Assembly: GCA_001414345.1 (NCBI GenBank)
Contig: LLCB01000014.1
Span: 1-64,000, forward strand
Source of the DNA: Hymenoscyphus infarciens
Lineage: Eukaryota; Ascomycota; Leotiomycetes; Helotiales; Helotiaceae
DNA length: 64,000 nt
Reading direction: 5' to 3'
Of the stretch, positions 34,361 to 45,564 are shown piece after piece. The position numbers were made by a program, and so were the translations under genes. Within the stretch, counting starts at the first letter, position 1, and each line of letters starts with the position of its first letter. The notes under the pieces are model-generated. The model did not search any database. It had not been told where the DNA came from and worked only from the letters and a program-made list of their open reading frames with translations.

Positions 34361-34594
34361 TACGTCTAATAAGATTGAAATGACCATCGGGGAGATATAT
34401 CCTTTGCCTGGTGTGGAAGATAATGGACGTAAAGTTCATAGATTTGACTATAGTGCTTCAATGTGTTCAGTGCTTGTGTCTTTGCATATCTCATCATAGT
34501 AACATTTCTTGGGTAATAGAACTTGGGGAGGAATCTGAGTGATGAAAGCGATGATGAGTTGGATGGTAATTTGGGAACAATCTTGCCCTGCTAG

Positions 34595-35264
34595 TTGTGA
34601 CCTCTGGGAATTGTCCGAATGGAGTATGAATAGATCTATTCTAGGATATAGTACAAACCTATAATGAAAACCGATTTTCTGTAAGCGTTCACTAGTTTAT
34701 TCTTATATTTATCCGTGTGACTATTTAAAACATTCCGCCATCAAGGTATTGTTCCCCGTTGACTTGCGAGGTAGCATGTGCTTCTATTTTCCGGAACCTA
34801 CGATTTCTCAGCATTTTTTGTCTCAAGGTCTTCTCTCGCCCACCGTTTCCGCCAGGGTTGTCAAACTTTTTCCGATCAATAATCAGATTATACGGGACAA
34901 ATGGCTTTTCAATTACTCAGAGGCGGCCATAATTTACGGGTAAATTCTTAAGAGGTGGTCGAGAACGATTGGAGAAAATAGTTCCTATTCAAGTCGAGCT
35001 TTTTTCTAATATTCTTCTTAGCGACAAGGGAAGGAGTAACGACGCATTCCAAAAACAGGTGGTTCTTCTCACAGCATGTGTATAATATTCAATTCGTGTA
35101 CTTCTTCTACTTTCTGCACTTTTTTGAATTCTAACGAGGAAATCCCTTCAATACGGTCCATATCCCAGAATTACTGCAATAAGATGGAAAAATCTCCTAC
35201 TCTGCTCAACCATGAACCTAACACCAAGTTCAGTCGCCAAGTGAACTACAAACCCCATTCATTA
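34595..35264. other. Gene-free stretch
   Basis: About 670 bp between the transporter pseudogene and the next gene's 3' end. No gene, repeat or RNA structure is recognised. Confidence 0.45.
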
Positions 35265-36266
35265 CTATTCCCGATTCCCCAAAAAGTCTGCAAGAATACC
35301 TCGATTCATAGAATCCTTGTGCAACCCAATTATCGCCGAAATATCTGCCAGTGACGTGTGGCGAGACGATCGTTGAAACGCGTTTTGGCAAGACGCCTTC
35401 AGATTTGGTAGTTCGTGGTTGAATTCTGCCGTCTTCTTGCGATAGTCTTTGAGGTTTGCTCTGATTGTGAGCAAGTCGGCGAGGAAAACCATCGATATTT
35501 TTACATCGACATCTTGGGGGCCTTTTCCAGCGTCTTCAAAAGCAAGATTTATTAGCACCTCTAGCCTCCGGTGTGCTTTGCGCACTTTCTTTTTGTCAAC
35601 CATGCCGGATCGTCGTGGGTCCCAGATAGGCCTATGGGTGGTATGATTGAGGTAGCAAATTCGACACAGCTTTTCCTGGTCGACATCGGTTTGCGCAACG
35701 TTCTTAAGGTCTCTATCTTCAGTGATAATATGGAAACGGTCCTTTGCCTCTTGGTGTTGTTCACGGGCGTGCCGAAATAGAGTCTTATGCCAACTGTGTG
35801 CCCTTTGAAACAATTTATCCTCCGGGCTGTTGGATATCCCAAAGCTGCCATCCCCAACAAAGTTAGTGACTTCGACAATTGCCCACATACTGCCACCTTT
35901 CACCTTATAGGGTTTGGGGTCGGGGGACTCCAAAATTGGTATTCTTTGATTCTTCAAGCGTAAAGCACCAAGGTAAAAGGCGGCCAAGATTGTGGGCGCA
36001 GTAAAAACGGCCTCTTGCTCCGATGCGATGATTGTCGCTATAATCCAGGTAAAGTTATTTCGTGGGTTCCAGAGTGGTTCGAGGAAGGGCCACCAAAAGG
36101 ACGCGTCATTCATAAGCTCCTTTTCCAGCAAAACTTCGTGTGGTAACTTGCTACTAGAATCAAGAGAATCGGTAGTCACGGATAATTCAAGTTGAATGTC
36201 CCTAAGCGGTAAAGGAATTGGGAAAGAAGTATTTCTTTCGGCGGTTGTATAATTATCTTGAGACAT
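35265..36266 (-). CDS. Hypothetical fungal protein with a hydrophobic segment
   Basis: Single-exon frame of 333 aa starting at an ATG (MSQDNYTTAERNTSFP). Not recognised. Residues about 65-105 are hydrophobic (FTWIIATIIASEQEAVFTAP followed by TILAAFYLGALRL), suggesting one or two membrane passes or a buried helical pair. The C-terminal two thirds are charged and helical (KKVRKAHRRLEVLINLAFED and a further helix near residue 265). A short CRICYLNHTTHRP motif has two Cys and two His but no full zinc-finger spacing. It resembles proteins with NACHT/WD-type accessory regions only in style, so no function is given. The length and consistent codon pattern make a real gene likely. Confidence 0.65.
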   Translation of the reverse strand: MSQDNYTTAERNTSFPIPLPLRDIQLELSVTTDSLDSSSKLPHEVLLEKELMNDASFWWPFLEPLWNPRNNFTWIIATIIASEQEAVFTAPTILAAFYLGALRLKNQRIPILESPDPKPYKVKGGSMWAIVEVTNFVGDGSFGISNSPEDKLFQRAHSWHKTLFRHAREQHQEAKDRFHIITEDRDLKNVAQTDVDQEKLCRICYLNHTTHRPIWDPRRSGMVDKKKVRKAHRRLEVLINLAFEDAGKGPQDVDVKISMVFLADLLTIRANLKDYRKKTAEFNHELPNLKASCQNAFQRSSRHTSLADISAIIGLHKDSMNRGILADFLGNRE

Positions 36267-37260
36267 GGTTTCGAACTAGCCGAAATGCCATTGAAAGCAT
36301 AAAATGTAATTGTTGGAGATTCATCGAAGAATGTTGATATAAAAGAAGAGAAACAACTGATTGTTCGATATTTGGTAGTGCGATACAAGGAATCAAATCT
36401 TGCAGTGGGTTCCGAGGAGTTGCGCCATGAGAATTATGATGCGAAATTCAACAGTGATGAGACAGCCCTCAATTGCCTAGGGCTAGCCCCTTGCACATGG
36501 TCATATTTCTTACTAGCAATTATCCATTAGACTACCCATACTCCACACGCGAAGCCATGGTGAGATCACAGAACCTACTTCAAACGACAACAATGCTAGT
36601 TCACTAACGAATAAAGAAGAACTACCAATTGGTCAAAACGAATAGAATACTTCAGATATCTAATACGCGCCTCATTTGAGTGAGTACGGGATAACGTAAT
36701 GTGTAGAAGTTCGCTTTTATGGCTTACAACAAATACAAGCGATTTCAGCTTGACGAGACCCATAAGCGGGCGCGTAAATTTGACCTCGATCCACGTTGTT
36801 CTACTGCAGTTTTGGCTCGGATTTCGAAGTATCGTGTGTTTTGAAACTATGACATGGACTAAAGGAGAGCTAGTCAGCATTTTGGGGGTAGTGAAGAGTC
36901 CGGCGGCGATCGGTTCAAGTTGGCTCGAGATGGACCGAAACCGGCAGCGTCTAATTTTTCTACGTAAACATTCTTGGAAAGATTTAGACCCAGATCCTGC
37001 GCGAAATAAAAATGATGGCGCTTGAGATGAAATCTGACGGAGAAAAGTGGTTGACCTAACTTAACCGATCCCCTCCCTCTCTCTCCAAGGTAGCAAAATC
37101 GGAAATAATGACAAAACAATTCAAATAGTTCATCATCTCGGAAAAACGCAGGAGAGTAATTAAAGCTACCATCTCCCGCGGCAATTGAAAACAAATTCAA
37201 AGCGACCAAGCAACAGACGAAAAGAAAAAGAACGACCACAACCACGATTTTTCAAGCAAT
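36267..37260. other. Divergent intergenic region
   Basis: About 1 kb between the divergent starts of the 333-aa hypothetical gene and the RING gene. It must contain both promoters. The overlapping open frames on both strands lack any domain. A pyrimidine-rich stretch (ccctccctctctctccaagg) lies at 37071-37090, upstream of the RING gene. Confidence 0.4.
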
Positions 37261-39587
37261 ATGGTCACCCTACTCACCTTTTGTGACTTGCTCAACCACA
37301 CCTCGGCTGGTTTATTACTCATGTACCTCATTTTCGGGGGTATTTGCCTTATTATTGTTGCCGCAGTTCTGATTTTTGCCTCACGAACCGAAATCAGACG
37401 GAAACTGGATAGACTCATTGCCATCGGCACACGCCTCGGGCTATTCTTCGGTGTCCAAAGACAGTGTGCACACCTTGCGGTTATTATCCCAGACCCAGTG
37501 GGACAATGGTGGAATGCTACAATAAAGCAAATGTTGTTTCCTACAGAGTCAGAGCAAATTCGACCAAACTTTGTCCCGGAGCCAGCGGCAGCCGACGAGG
37601 ATCTGCCTGCTCCACCAGTAGTGCCACGACATCCCCCTTTCCTAGAAGCAAGAAGTAAGTCCAGTTCCCCAGTAATCCGAACGGTTTGGAAGAATTGGGG
37701 GCCCAAGTTCTCAATTCTCCCGAATCATCTGGATCAATAACGTTACTTGACCCAACGGTTTCGTTCTTCTCCCTAAAGAAGGAAGCAAGCTGACTGGATG
37801 AAAAATAGGACTTGTAGGTGAAGGTCGAGAATCTCCCCGGATCATGCTACCAAATTTCCCGTGCTGGTTCCGCAAACAAAATCAAGCAGTATATTACCTC
37901 AAAAAGAATTGGTTCGAAACCCCAGCAAGGGGAAAATGGCAAAAAGGAGCGGTATTTATCAACAGTCTGTTCACCGAGGTTAACAAATACTACGACGAAA
38001 GCATTAGACACGCTCAGAATCGGAAAAGAGAGATCAAAAAAATTGCGAATATGTCCCCCCTAGACAGGTTTTGGCAGGCAATAGAGGCGGATGATCCCTT
38101 GATCGACCAAAACGGGGACTGTCCTCTGTGTTACTCAGAATTCCTCCCGTAAGTCAAGTTCTCATTAACCAGACCCATTCGCACAATCCAAAAGAAAGCT
38201 AATACTGGCACCAGGACTCCAGAAGGACTCTCGAAGAGTGAAATCATCAACAGCCATATTGCGGTGTCGGTTAAGTGCAATAAGGGACATGTCTATGGCG
38301 CATCCTGCCTCTGGGAAGTAAGTTCTGCGAACGCTCCTTCCCACTCCCCTAATACCCAAGATATTCTCGAACAATCATGAATATTGTGCAAACTGGTTTA
38401 GGAGAATTAGAAGTCAATCTCCCGAACCTTCTCGGGCAATATTGAAATTGTCCGAGAATATTTGTGATCACAACGTCTCGTTCTCCTAGACCTCCTCAAA
38501 CAATCTATCTCTCGGAACAATAAGCTTTCAACGAATATCCAACTAACATGAATAAAAGTGGTTCCAGAAATGTTCCAAAGACAGTGAAAACACAGCGTGC
38601 CTCCTCTGCCGCACCCGCCTAGACGCTGACTACCCAAATGAACTCCACGAAGGGAGGTGGAATCCAAACATGTCACAAATCCGCTACCTAACAAATAAGC
38701 GTGCCGAATTATGCCAGTCCGACAACCACTGGTCCTTCCCAGAAACCAGCCATCGCGTAAATCTAGACCACTGGTTCGAAATCACCCAAGAAGAGTGGAA
38801 GCACCAACTAACCGACGTCCTGCTGGGCCTCCAAGTATTCGACAACATGCAGGATTGCTGTCTGACAGTGGAAAAGGCATTTGTTCTCCTTCTTGGTCTA
38901 CACAAGATGGGCCTAAGATCCAGGAACAAGTCAATCAAAGAGAAAATGACCGATCTAGACTTAGACGCTATTCTTTCCAGAGGACGCCACGTCAAAGAGA
39001 TTACAAACCAGTACGAGGCCCAGGAACTAGTCGATTTCCTCGATCTTCTCGCCAAAACATTGATCGCAACTGTCCAAGACCTGAAAAACGAAGTCTGCCG
39101 ACTATCGACAGACAGCTTTGAGAACAATGAGAGCATGAAGGAACAATTAGAAAAAAGTGTTCCAATGGATCAAGAGAAGTGGATCGACGATATGATGCAA
39201 GCAAAGGATGCCCTGGAAGAAACACTCAAGTGGAAAGAATATAAGCAGAAACTCGATATGCCCGCATCTTTCAAGACGGAATGTACACCACCCTGCCCCA
39301 AATTCAATGATAAAATAGCAGAAACTTATTTACGGGAAAGACTAAGCCTATTAATGGGGTTCGTGAACCCGATTCATCAGATACCAGAGGGCCTGATGAC
39401 TCCTGGCCAACTTGAGGTTATGGCCAAAGATATGCTATTTTTTGAGGCACAAGAGGTGAAAGGGTACTGGAAATCTCCTCAGGAAAAAGAAGATCGTCCT
39501 TATATTCCGCAGGCGCGTCATACGCGTGGAGGGAAAAAAGGAAAGCAAGGATCGCATCGAAGAAGGGTTGAGAAATGTGTAGAGTAG
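37261..39587 (+). CDS. Membrane-anchored RING-type zinc finger protein (putative E3 ubiquitin ligase)
   Basis: Four exons: 37261-37654, 37818-38148, 38215-38317 and 38559-39587; each donor is GTAAGT and all phases match, giving 618 aa. A transmembrane helix lies at about residues 15-42 (LLLMYLIFGGICLIIVAAVL), followed by a basic stretch, so the body probably faces the cytosol. The RING has C233-P-L-C236, C263-x3-H267, C273, C281 and C290-L-L-C293, written as GDCPLCYSEF, VKCNKGHVYGASC and NTACLLCR. The long C-terminal region is helical with a KEKMTDLDLDAILSRG-type coiled segment and a basic Gly/Lys-rich tail. RING proteins bind E2 enzymes; ligase activity is inferred. Read separately, exon 1 and the later exons could pass for two genes; the in-frame GTAAGT / TTGTAG junction argues for one. 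Confidence 0.82.
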
Positions 39588-39602
39588 AAATGGTTCTCGG
39601 GC

Positions 39603-39887
39603 TCAAATCGAGGATAATTCCATGTAAACCGAGCACTCTGTTGAGAGATTCGTGACCTTCCTATGCTCCGCCTTGCCCCCACCAGTGAAGACTTTGTGCC
39701 AAAAGATTTCGAACCATCGTCGCCCATTCTTCCAGATCGACTCGCACAACATAAATTGATCTGCGAGTTCGTCTCGAACAAATGGCATGTGGACTAGGTT
39801 CCTAAGGTGGTCGCTGATGCCCTCGATTGATTTGGTCCCCGCGGACCTGTTCCTGTAATCCATCGTAAGAGGATCCTTCTGTGGCAT
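39603..39887 (-). CDS. Small hypothetical protein (uncertain)
   Basis: 94-codon frame starting at ATG 39887, between the RING gene 3' end (15 bp away) and the polymerase subunit 3' end. The sequence is ordinary (RDELADQFMLCESIWKNGRR) with no known domain, signal peptide or membrane segment. It could be a real small gene, a piece of a larger spliced gene, or chance. Nothing but the frame supports it. Confidence 0.3.
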   Translation of the reverse strand: MPQKDPLTMDYRNRSAGTKSIEGISDHLRNLVHMPFVRDELADQFMLCESIWKNGRRWFEIFWHKVFTGGGKAEHRKVTNLSTECSVYMELSSI

Positions 39888-39939
39888 TTAACCAGAGGAC
39901 GCCTCCAAGTTTTTATATTCCCTGATTATAGGTACAATA

Positions 39940-41688
39940 TCATGCTACTGTAAATTTGACCACTGAGGTATCCAGAGTCTCCGTGTCTATCAGAACAACC
40001 TCGCCAGTTTCCGAAAATTTAGGCACCGATATCAATCGAACCGTCTGGCCTTCTGGACCTTCAATCGTTGCCGTATCGAACTTTGGCTGAGAGCCGACGA
40101 AGAAGAGATGTGGGCATGAATTCAAGACGAAAGGATCGTGATCTTGAAAAGGGTAACTCCCTAGGAATTGTTAGTGCTTTGATTGAATGAGCCCTGGGAT
40201 TGCATGCAGATCATGAGGGTGTGGTGTGTAGAGATAGGACTCGAAACCTACATAAAGTATCGGGCGCCGATGGTGCGCAACATCTCCACCTACACATGGC
40301 TTCCATCATGCCCAATCTATCTTCCCCTTCCACATACTTGAAAACGTCATCGACATTTTGCCCACCTGTACCCAGCAATTTCCATCCCTCAAGCTCGCCA
40401 TCCCAAGGATTGGTGACAGTGTCGAACCAGCCTGGTTGTTTGGGCGCTCCTTCAACGGGCGGCATAGCTCCATATGCTCGAGCTTGAGGGAACATGGCTG
40501 AATGTATCGGCTGTTGAGGAAGACTGACATTCGCCGGGTCATTATATCCTGGCAGTAAAGTTATTGGTAAACTTGGCAATAGGCCTGCGAGGAAATTATC
40601 GAAATGAGCAGTCGGTGCTGGATTGTAAGCACTGCTATCATAACCATACTTCTTGTGCGCTGCTTTCTTGGTGTTTCCGATGGTATCATGGGACACTGCT
40701 TCGGAATCGAGAGCGATTGAGTTTCCGGCAATGATTAGTCTGCTAATCTGCGAGACAGTTTCTTGGGTGACTGAATCAAGAGCTTCCCCAAGAAGAAATT
40801 CTGTCAAAAGATTCAACTCAAGGGAATGCTCAGCATTTGTGCCAGAAAATCCCAGACCAGAAACTATGGCTATCTTCTTTCCGTTGCTTGCTGGGGCGGG
40901 CTTATCCATATCCTCGTCCTCGTCTCTCGCCTTCTTATTGACTTCGGAGGTATGCCAGCGTTCGGGTTGTGGTGGCAGACCGGGGAGTTTTACATCAACG
41001 ACTTCGAAGTCTCCATTTGCGTTTTCAGTCCCCATCACTGCTATAATGCACCCTGTAACCAGCATTTCGTTCTCGAGCGCCAAACCAATTAAACGCAGTC
41101 TTCCTGATTCATCTTCCAGCATTATGAGGTCTTCTCCGGAGGGTGAGAGGTATTTTTGGCGTGGAGGTGGTGCAGAGATCCAGTGCTAACAGGCATTAGC
41201 AGATGCTCCCATGGAGTAATACCCCACAATGCGCCCAGCAACTAAAAACACCAGTGCAACGCCAGAAATGGAATATACTCACATCTTTGCTAATATCGTC
41301 CAGAATATTAGGTTTCAGAGGCATCTCCATATAGATTGTACCAATAACCCAACATAATCGACCTTGTCTAACATCCAGCACTCTTTCCACCTTCTGCACC
41401 GTCTCCCCCGCGACCTGGAATCCATCCCATGCTTCCAATGCGATCTTTTCCACCGCAGGCTTCAGCTTCGTCAGCCGCAGAAAGTACATGTCGCCATATT
41501 GTTGTTGGTACTGCTTTTCCTTCGCAAGCGTATAGGTTTGAGAGGGCAGGTAGGAGGTTGAGGTTCGAGTTAAGGCGGGGTGGGTGGTGGAGCTGTGGTT
41601 TGTTTAGCTGCGTTTTCTGGCAACACTGGGGAAGTGGGGGGACAAACGATGGACTGCGAAGAAGATTGCCATCCTCTGGGACAGCCAT
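39940..41688 (-). CDS. POL31: DNA polymerase delta subunit 2 (small regulatory subunit, Cdc1/Pol31 type)
   Basis: Minus strand exons 41688-41283, 41185-40252 and 40160-39940; introns (97 and 91 bp) start GTGAGT and GTAGGT and end TAG. Joins give ISKD|HWISAPPPRQKYLSP and DTLW|SYPFQDHDPFVLNSC. Diagnostic segments: YQQQYGDMYFLRLTKLKP, EDLIMLEDESGRLRLIGLAL, and the phosphoesterase-like calcineurin fold region with IAIVSGLGFSG, LIIAGNS, DNFLAGLLPSLPITLLPGYND, and the tail NSCPHLFFVGSQPKFDTA. The subunit bridges the catalytic and Pol32 subunits in DNA replication. The first exon does not read through: MAVPEDGNLLRSPSFVPPLP, then VLPENAAKQTTAPPPTP, then LTRTSTSYLPSQTYTLAKEK lie in three successive frames, each one base short at a C run. 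Either the assembly has two errors or the true start differs (an in-frame ATG lies at 41489). Confidence 0.87.
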
Positions 41689-42456
41689 CTTGGATGATAG
41701 GTTTGTTGTTCCTTCTCGCCAATGTTATGCTCCAAGGTTGGGTTGCGGAAAACGCGTCCTCCCGCGTTATTTTTACGGAGACAATATGATGTGCACGTGA
41801 TACAGAATTCAGCCCTGAAAGTGAACCAACTCCCCTGAAATTTAGCGAGTAAAAGCCTGCAGAGACTTGAACAATTCCTCTGTTGAAACATCATATCCCA
41901 AACAGAATGTAATCGTATCGAGAATACGAGGTACCCCGCTATTGGTGATAAATTGTTGTAAGAATGCTTTCGACGTACTCACATTGTGTGTCACCATCAA
42001 AAAACATCACAGACTCGGCTATAAAAATCAAGAATCAAAAAAGCGCCTCCCAAGCAAAGTAATAGCGTGTCTTGTCACGCGATCCCCCCCATCATACCTA
42101 TCTTCTCCAGTTCTAGAACTTCTTCCCAGCCCCAGGAATCGGACCGTAAAGCTTCCATACATTCCACTCAAACCACTAATTTTCCAAAAATACACCTCTC
42201 GACACGCGTATGGAATGTCAGCCTTAATCACGCTATACATTCCACCATGAAAAGTTGCTACTTATATCTCAATAGTTCGAGCCAAGAACCTTCTCACGCC
42301 TCACACCTTTCACCAATCGCCCCAAGTCTTTCATTTTGTTTTCGGGATTCCAGAACAGTCTTTACATCACAGTCTCTACCAACTCATATTATTCCATCAC
42401 GCTTCCGAAAATTCAATCTAAGAAGAAAACACCAAGCAAAAATTTAATCGGTCAAC
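41689..42456. other. Divergent intergenic region
   Basis: About 770 bp between the polymerase subunit start and the small secreted protein start. Open frames here overlap each other and have no recognisable features. A CT-rich leader (near 42290-42440) precedes the secreted-protein start. Confidence 0.4.
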
Positions 42457-42932
42457 ATGCAATTCCAGCTCTTCCTCGCTCTCATCCTCCCTCTCACTGC
42501 ATTGGCAGCCACTCCTTCCGAGTACGAAAACTACGGACCCAAGAAATATGAGGAGGCAAAGAATCGCACCGCTGTTCACAACACCACCACCATGTTAGTA
42601 TTTCTCTTCATCCACTTCCTATCTTTGCCCATTTTTCTCTCTTTCCATCCACCCTTCTCCTTTTCAACACCCCTCCTCCCGAAAACCAGATACACTAACG
42701 GGCTCTGAACAGAGCATCATCAACCTACTGTCTTCACTGCAACAAGACCGCAACAAAAACCGAGCTTCCCGCTTCCAAAACAAGCGCAGTAACCAAATCA
42801 ACTTCTGCAGCTGCTACCAATGCTAGTATCCCGACAAGTGGCGTTTCGGGTTCTTCTTTCGAAGCTGGGAGGGAGATGATTATGGTCGGGGGTGTGGTTA
42901 TCGGCGCTGTGGTTATGGGGTTGGGTTTGTAG
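42457..42932 (+). CDS. Small secreted protein with signal peptide and GPI-type C-terminus
   Basis: Two exons, 42457-42593 and 42713-42932, intron GTTAGT...GAACAG, phase preserved, 118 aa. Signal peptide MQFQLFLALILPLTALA, then a short region with NRTAVHNTTT (N-glycosylation sites), a YCLHCNK pair of cysteines, a Ser/Thr/Ala-rich stalk and a C-terminal hydrophobic segment (MIMVGGVVIGAVVMGLGL) after SGSSFEAG. The pattern is that of fungal GPI-anchored cell-wall or surface proteins; function unknown. The ATG at 42457 follows a pyrimidine- and A-rich leader and is in good context. The splice choice rests on frame and on recovery of the GPI tail. Confidence 0.75.
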
Positions 42933-45564
42933 ATGGTGGAGATGACAGGGTTGGGGATGTCGGATATGAGAAGCAGAGGTGAACCAGGGGTGGAATAGAA
43001 AGGGAGATGGAGAGAGAGGGTTGGAGATATTATGGATTAAGCGAGGGAGACGTGATAGACGGACGAATTCACAATGGGAATTGGATAAGGGAATTTGAAA
43101 GCGGTAAACGGAGTTTATGGATACGTTGGCGTTCATGTTTTCATTACTAATCCCTTTTGTAGAAATAGAAGTTATTGGAAATTGAAATTCACCTCCTGAA
43201 TTTAATGTGTATTGAAGATTCACTTTTTTTCTCATCAATACTCGCAACACAACAAGAAGCAGCCAAAACTGGAATCGAGCAAACGCAAAAACAAGTGTTT
43301 ACACTAAACATGGGTGATATGTACAAAATCGACAACAGTTCAATTTAAGGATTGTAAATTACAGAGAGCCTCGTTTTGTGAAGAAAGTTCACTGGTTTCA
43401 ACATACAAACTGCAACTCTTGAAATTTCAAACTTGCAATATTCAACATTCTTCAATGAATGCCTAGTGCTGTTTGATAGTGACCATTGACAAAATAGGAA
43501 CAGCCGGTGAAATAAACTGCGTCATAGAGTGAGTAGCTAAGCCGAGCTTTGATACTCCCGCAGCTATACCTGGTTTAGAGTGGTCTCACACTCGCTGATC
43601 TGGGTTCTAAAACGGCAGGCTCGGAAACTAAGATTTTCATTAGAAGCCAACCATGAATAGATACTCATATGTATGCTTGTAGCCATTGAATCTCAGTGTA
43701 ATATTTTCCGAAAGTTACACCCCCATCTCCCATTCTACCCCCGAAATCCGTTCTACCCCCGGAATCTCACAAAGTTCGGATTTACTTTCTTGCCTCGAAT
43801 GTTCCAGGCTCAAGGGTTACGTCAAAAAGCCAGATGAAGTCGAAAAGGGAATGTTGATCAATTTTCATGAGACGGAAGGCACCCACAGCTAACTCCAGAT
43901 CCCAAACACCGTTTGGCTTGTGCGATGGCAGACATCTAGAGTCAAAAGTCTTTAGTATCATATCGGTTCCATATATCAGCGAATCTAGACAGAATCAAAT
44001 ACATTGCGTAATGAATACTGGAAGAACAGGTTCTGCCAACGAATCAAGAGTGAGCTAAGCGTTGGACCCCTTGATTGCAAAGAAATGACAACAAGTAACG
44101 TATCCTAGGATCTTTTCTAGTAAGTTAGGAGAAGATAAAAGACAGTTCAAGCATAGCATTCCTCCTAGAAGCTTTTCTGGGTTCAGAGAGAGATTCAGCT
44201 GGTAAGTGGTGTTCTACATTTAGATTTCAACATGACAACATTCCTTTCATCCATATGGACTCTTGAAGCTACATCAACGTACTTATGACACTTTTACTTC
44301 ACTTATAAGATACACCCCCTTCCGGAACTTCATGAAAATCGGTTTACTTCATTATGATTCACCTCACTAAGACTCGAAAGGTGAGGTAGAAAAGAACAAT
44401 ACGGTTACTATCTACTGAGAAATTGAAGTTCACCAGGCATTCCAGCAGAAGATTCTTTCTCTCCGTCTCAAGTAGTCACTGTTGCGTATTTAAACTCTTT
44501 ACTTGCCTATCTAGACTCTTACATAGGTAGTGACTGGAAAGAAGTACACCCAAGAGATGAAAGACACAGGAAACGATCTCAAAATCACACACCCTCGCGA
44601 CCGACCGAAGTCTCTCTCCAATGTTTCAACTATTCTTTCAAGAAGTCCATCTACATTGGAACTGATGAAAGAGTCCTTCCCCGAAATCCAGAATTGCGAG
44701 TTCTGGATTTCGGGGAAGGACTCTTAGAAGCAAGCTAGAACGTATTACCGTCGAACCCCCCCCCTCTACCCCCGTTTTTCTTAAATCTTCAGACCTATCT
44801 CAAAGTCCAAAAAAGTAATCACTTCCTCACTCCAATTTCCCCCCAGCAAGTAAGTCAAAAGGCTAGGTTTAACGGGACCGGGGTAAGTAGTTTTGTCCTC
44901 TTAAGAGTTAGTAAGTAGGTTTAGTAGGTGTTGAATCGATGAAGAGCCATCTAGTTTTTGTTTTGTGTACGTGAGAGTTAGTTTTTCAATCAAAGAAGAA
45001 TACTCCACGTGCTATGACGGAAATAATATTTCTCCCAAGTTCCTCATACATCATCCCCACAAATCATGAAACCAAATCAAGTGATTCTCAACCTCAAAAT
45101 CGAGTTCCGCTTCTATAAGTCAAGGAAAACAACAGAAAGTGTATTCCCATTTCTATACATCACATCACACGGAGCGATCATTCGATCTATATCGTGAAGT
45201 CCGCGTTCTCCATTTCATACCACGAGAGTTCTTCTAGCTAGAAAACTTTGCAATAATTGTTCAATACCCCGCTAGAATAAATATGATCTTCCAGGAGGGA
45301 AATCTGAAAGTTCCTTGCTATCTCGCCAACTCCCTCTCAACCACCCATTTTTCTTCCCCGCCACCAAAATGGCAACTTAAATATCTACGCCTTCCCTCCC
45401 AAAGCCCAAGCTAACCTTTATAGGCCCGAATGTCTTCAAATCTTGGTATTCCGTTGATGTTTAGCAGAGAGGACTCACAAGACTCTAGGTAACTCAAGAT
45501 ATATATTGGCGGAAAGCTCAACTCTCGTAAGATTCACAGGCGAGAGAGTAAGTTTCTCTCCCCC
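42933..45564. other. Gene-poor region
   Basis: 2.6 kb without a supported gene. Notable is the perfect hairpin at 44669-44725. Around 43720-43760 the phrases ctacccccgaaatccgttctaccccc-type repeat imperfectly (tctaccccc(g/)gaat(c/)). The rest shows no recognised structure. Confidence 0.45.
44669..44725. repeat. Perfect 25-bp inverted repeat with 7-nt loop
   Basis: Arms 44669-44693 and 44701-44725 are exact reverse complements (core gtccttccccgaaatccaga), separated by ttgcgag. Confidence 0.92.

Larger units (their letters stand above)
32043..34594 (+). pseudogene. JEN1-like carboxylic acid transporter pseudogene (MFS)
   Basis: Family blocks occur in order on the plus strand: MHARTRAYFATRVPSLRPQL (N-terminus, 32043), TFDFQAVS (32360), GVGVVADRIGRKSPFVVN (32570), SLFGIAIGGLYGNAAATALK (32690), WRPLFRCGAGPPVLLIIFRN (32850), SYGTQDSIV (33127), SSQIFGRRFSIIVMCVIGGA (33440), GAWGIIPNHLAELPPTAFRT (33570), GNMISAASN (33655), then after an insertion TIGEIYPLPGVE (34385) and NVFSACVFAYLIIVTFLG (34460), stop at 34594. 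The family imports lactate, pyruvate and related monocarboxylates. It is dead: multiple frameshifts, two TAG stops in FFE*FGV*GAW that replace CAG (Gln), and two TIR elements inside the coding region (33176 and 33682). Confidence 0.88.

Noticed and set aside
41867..42250. 127-codon open frame upstream of the small secreted protein
   Set aside because: No domain and overlapping frames; most likely 5' UTR or promoter sequence.
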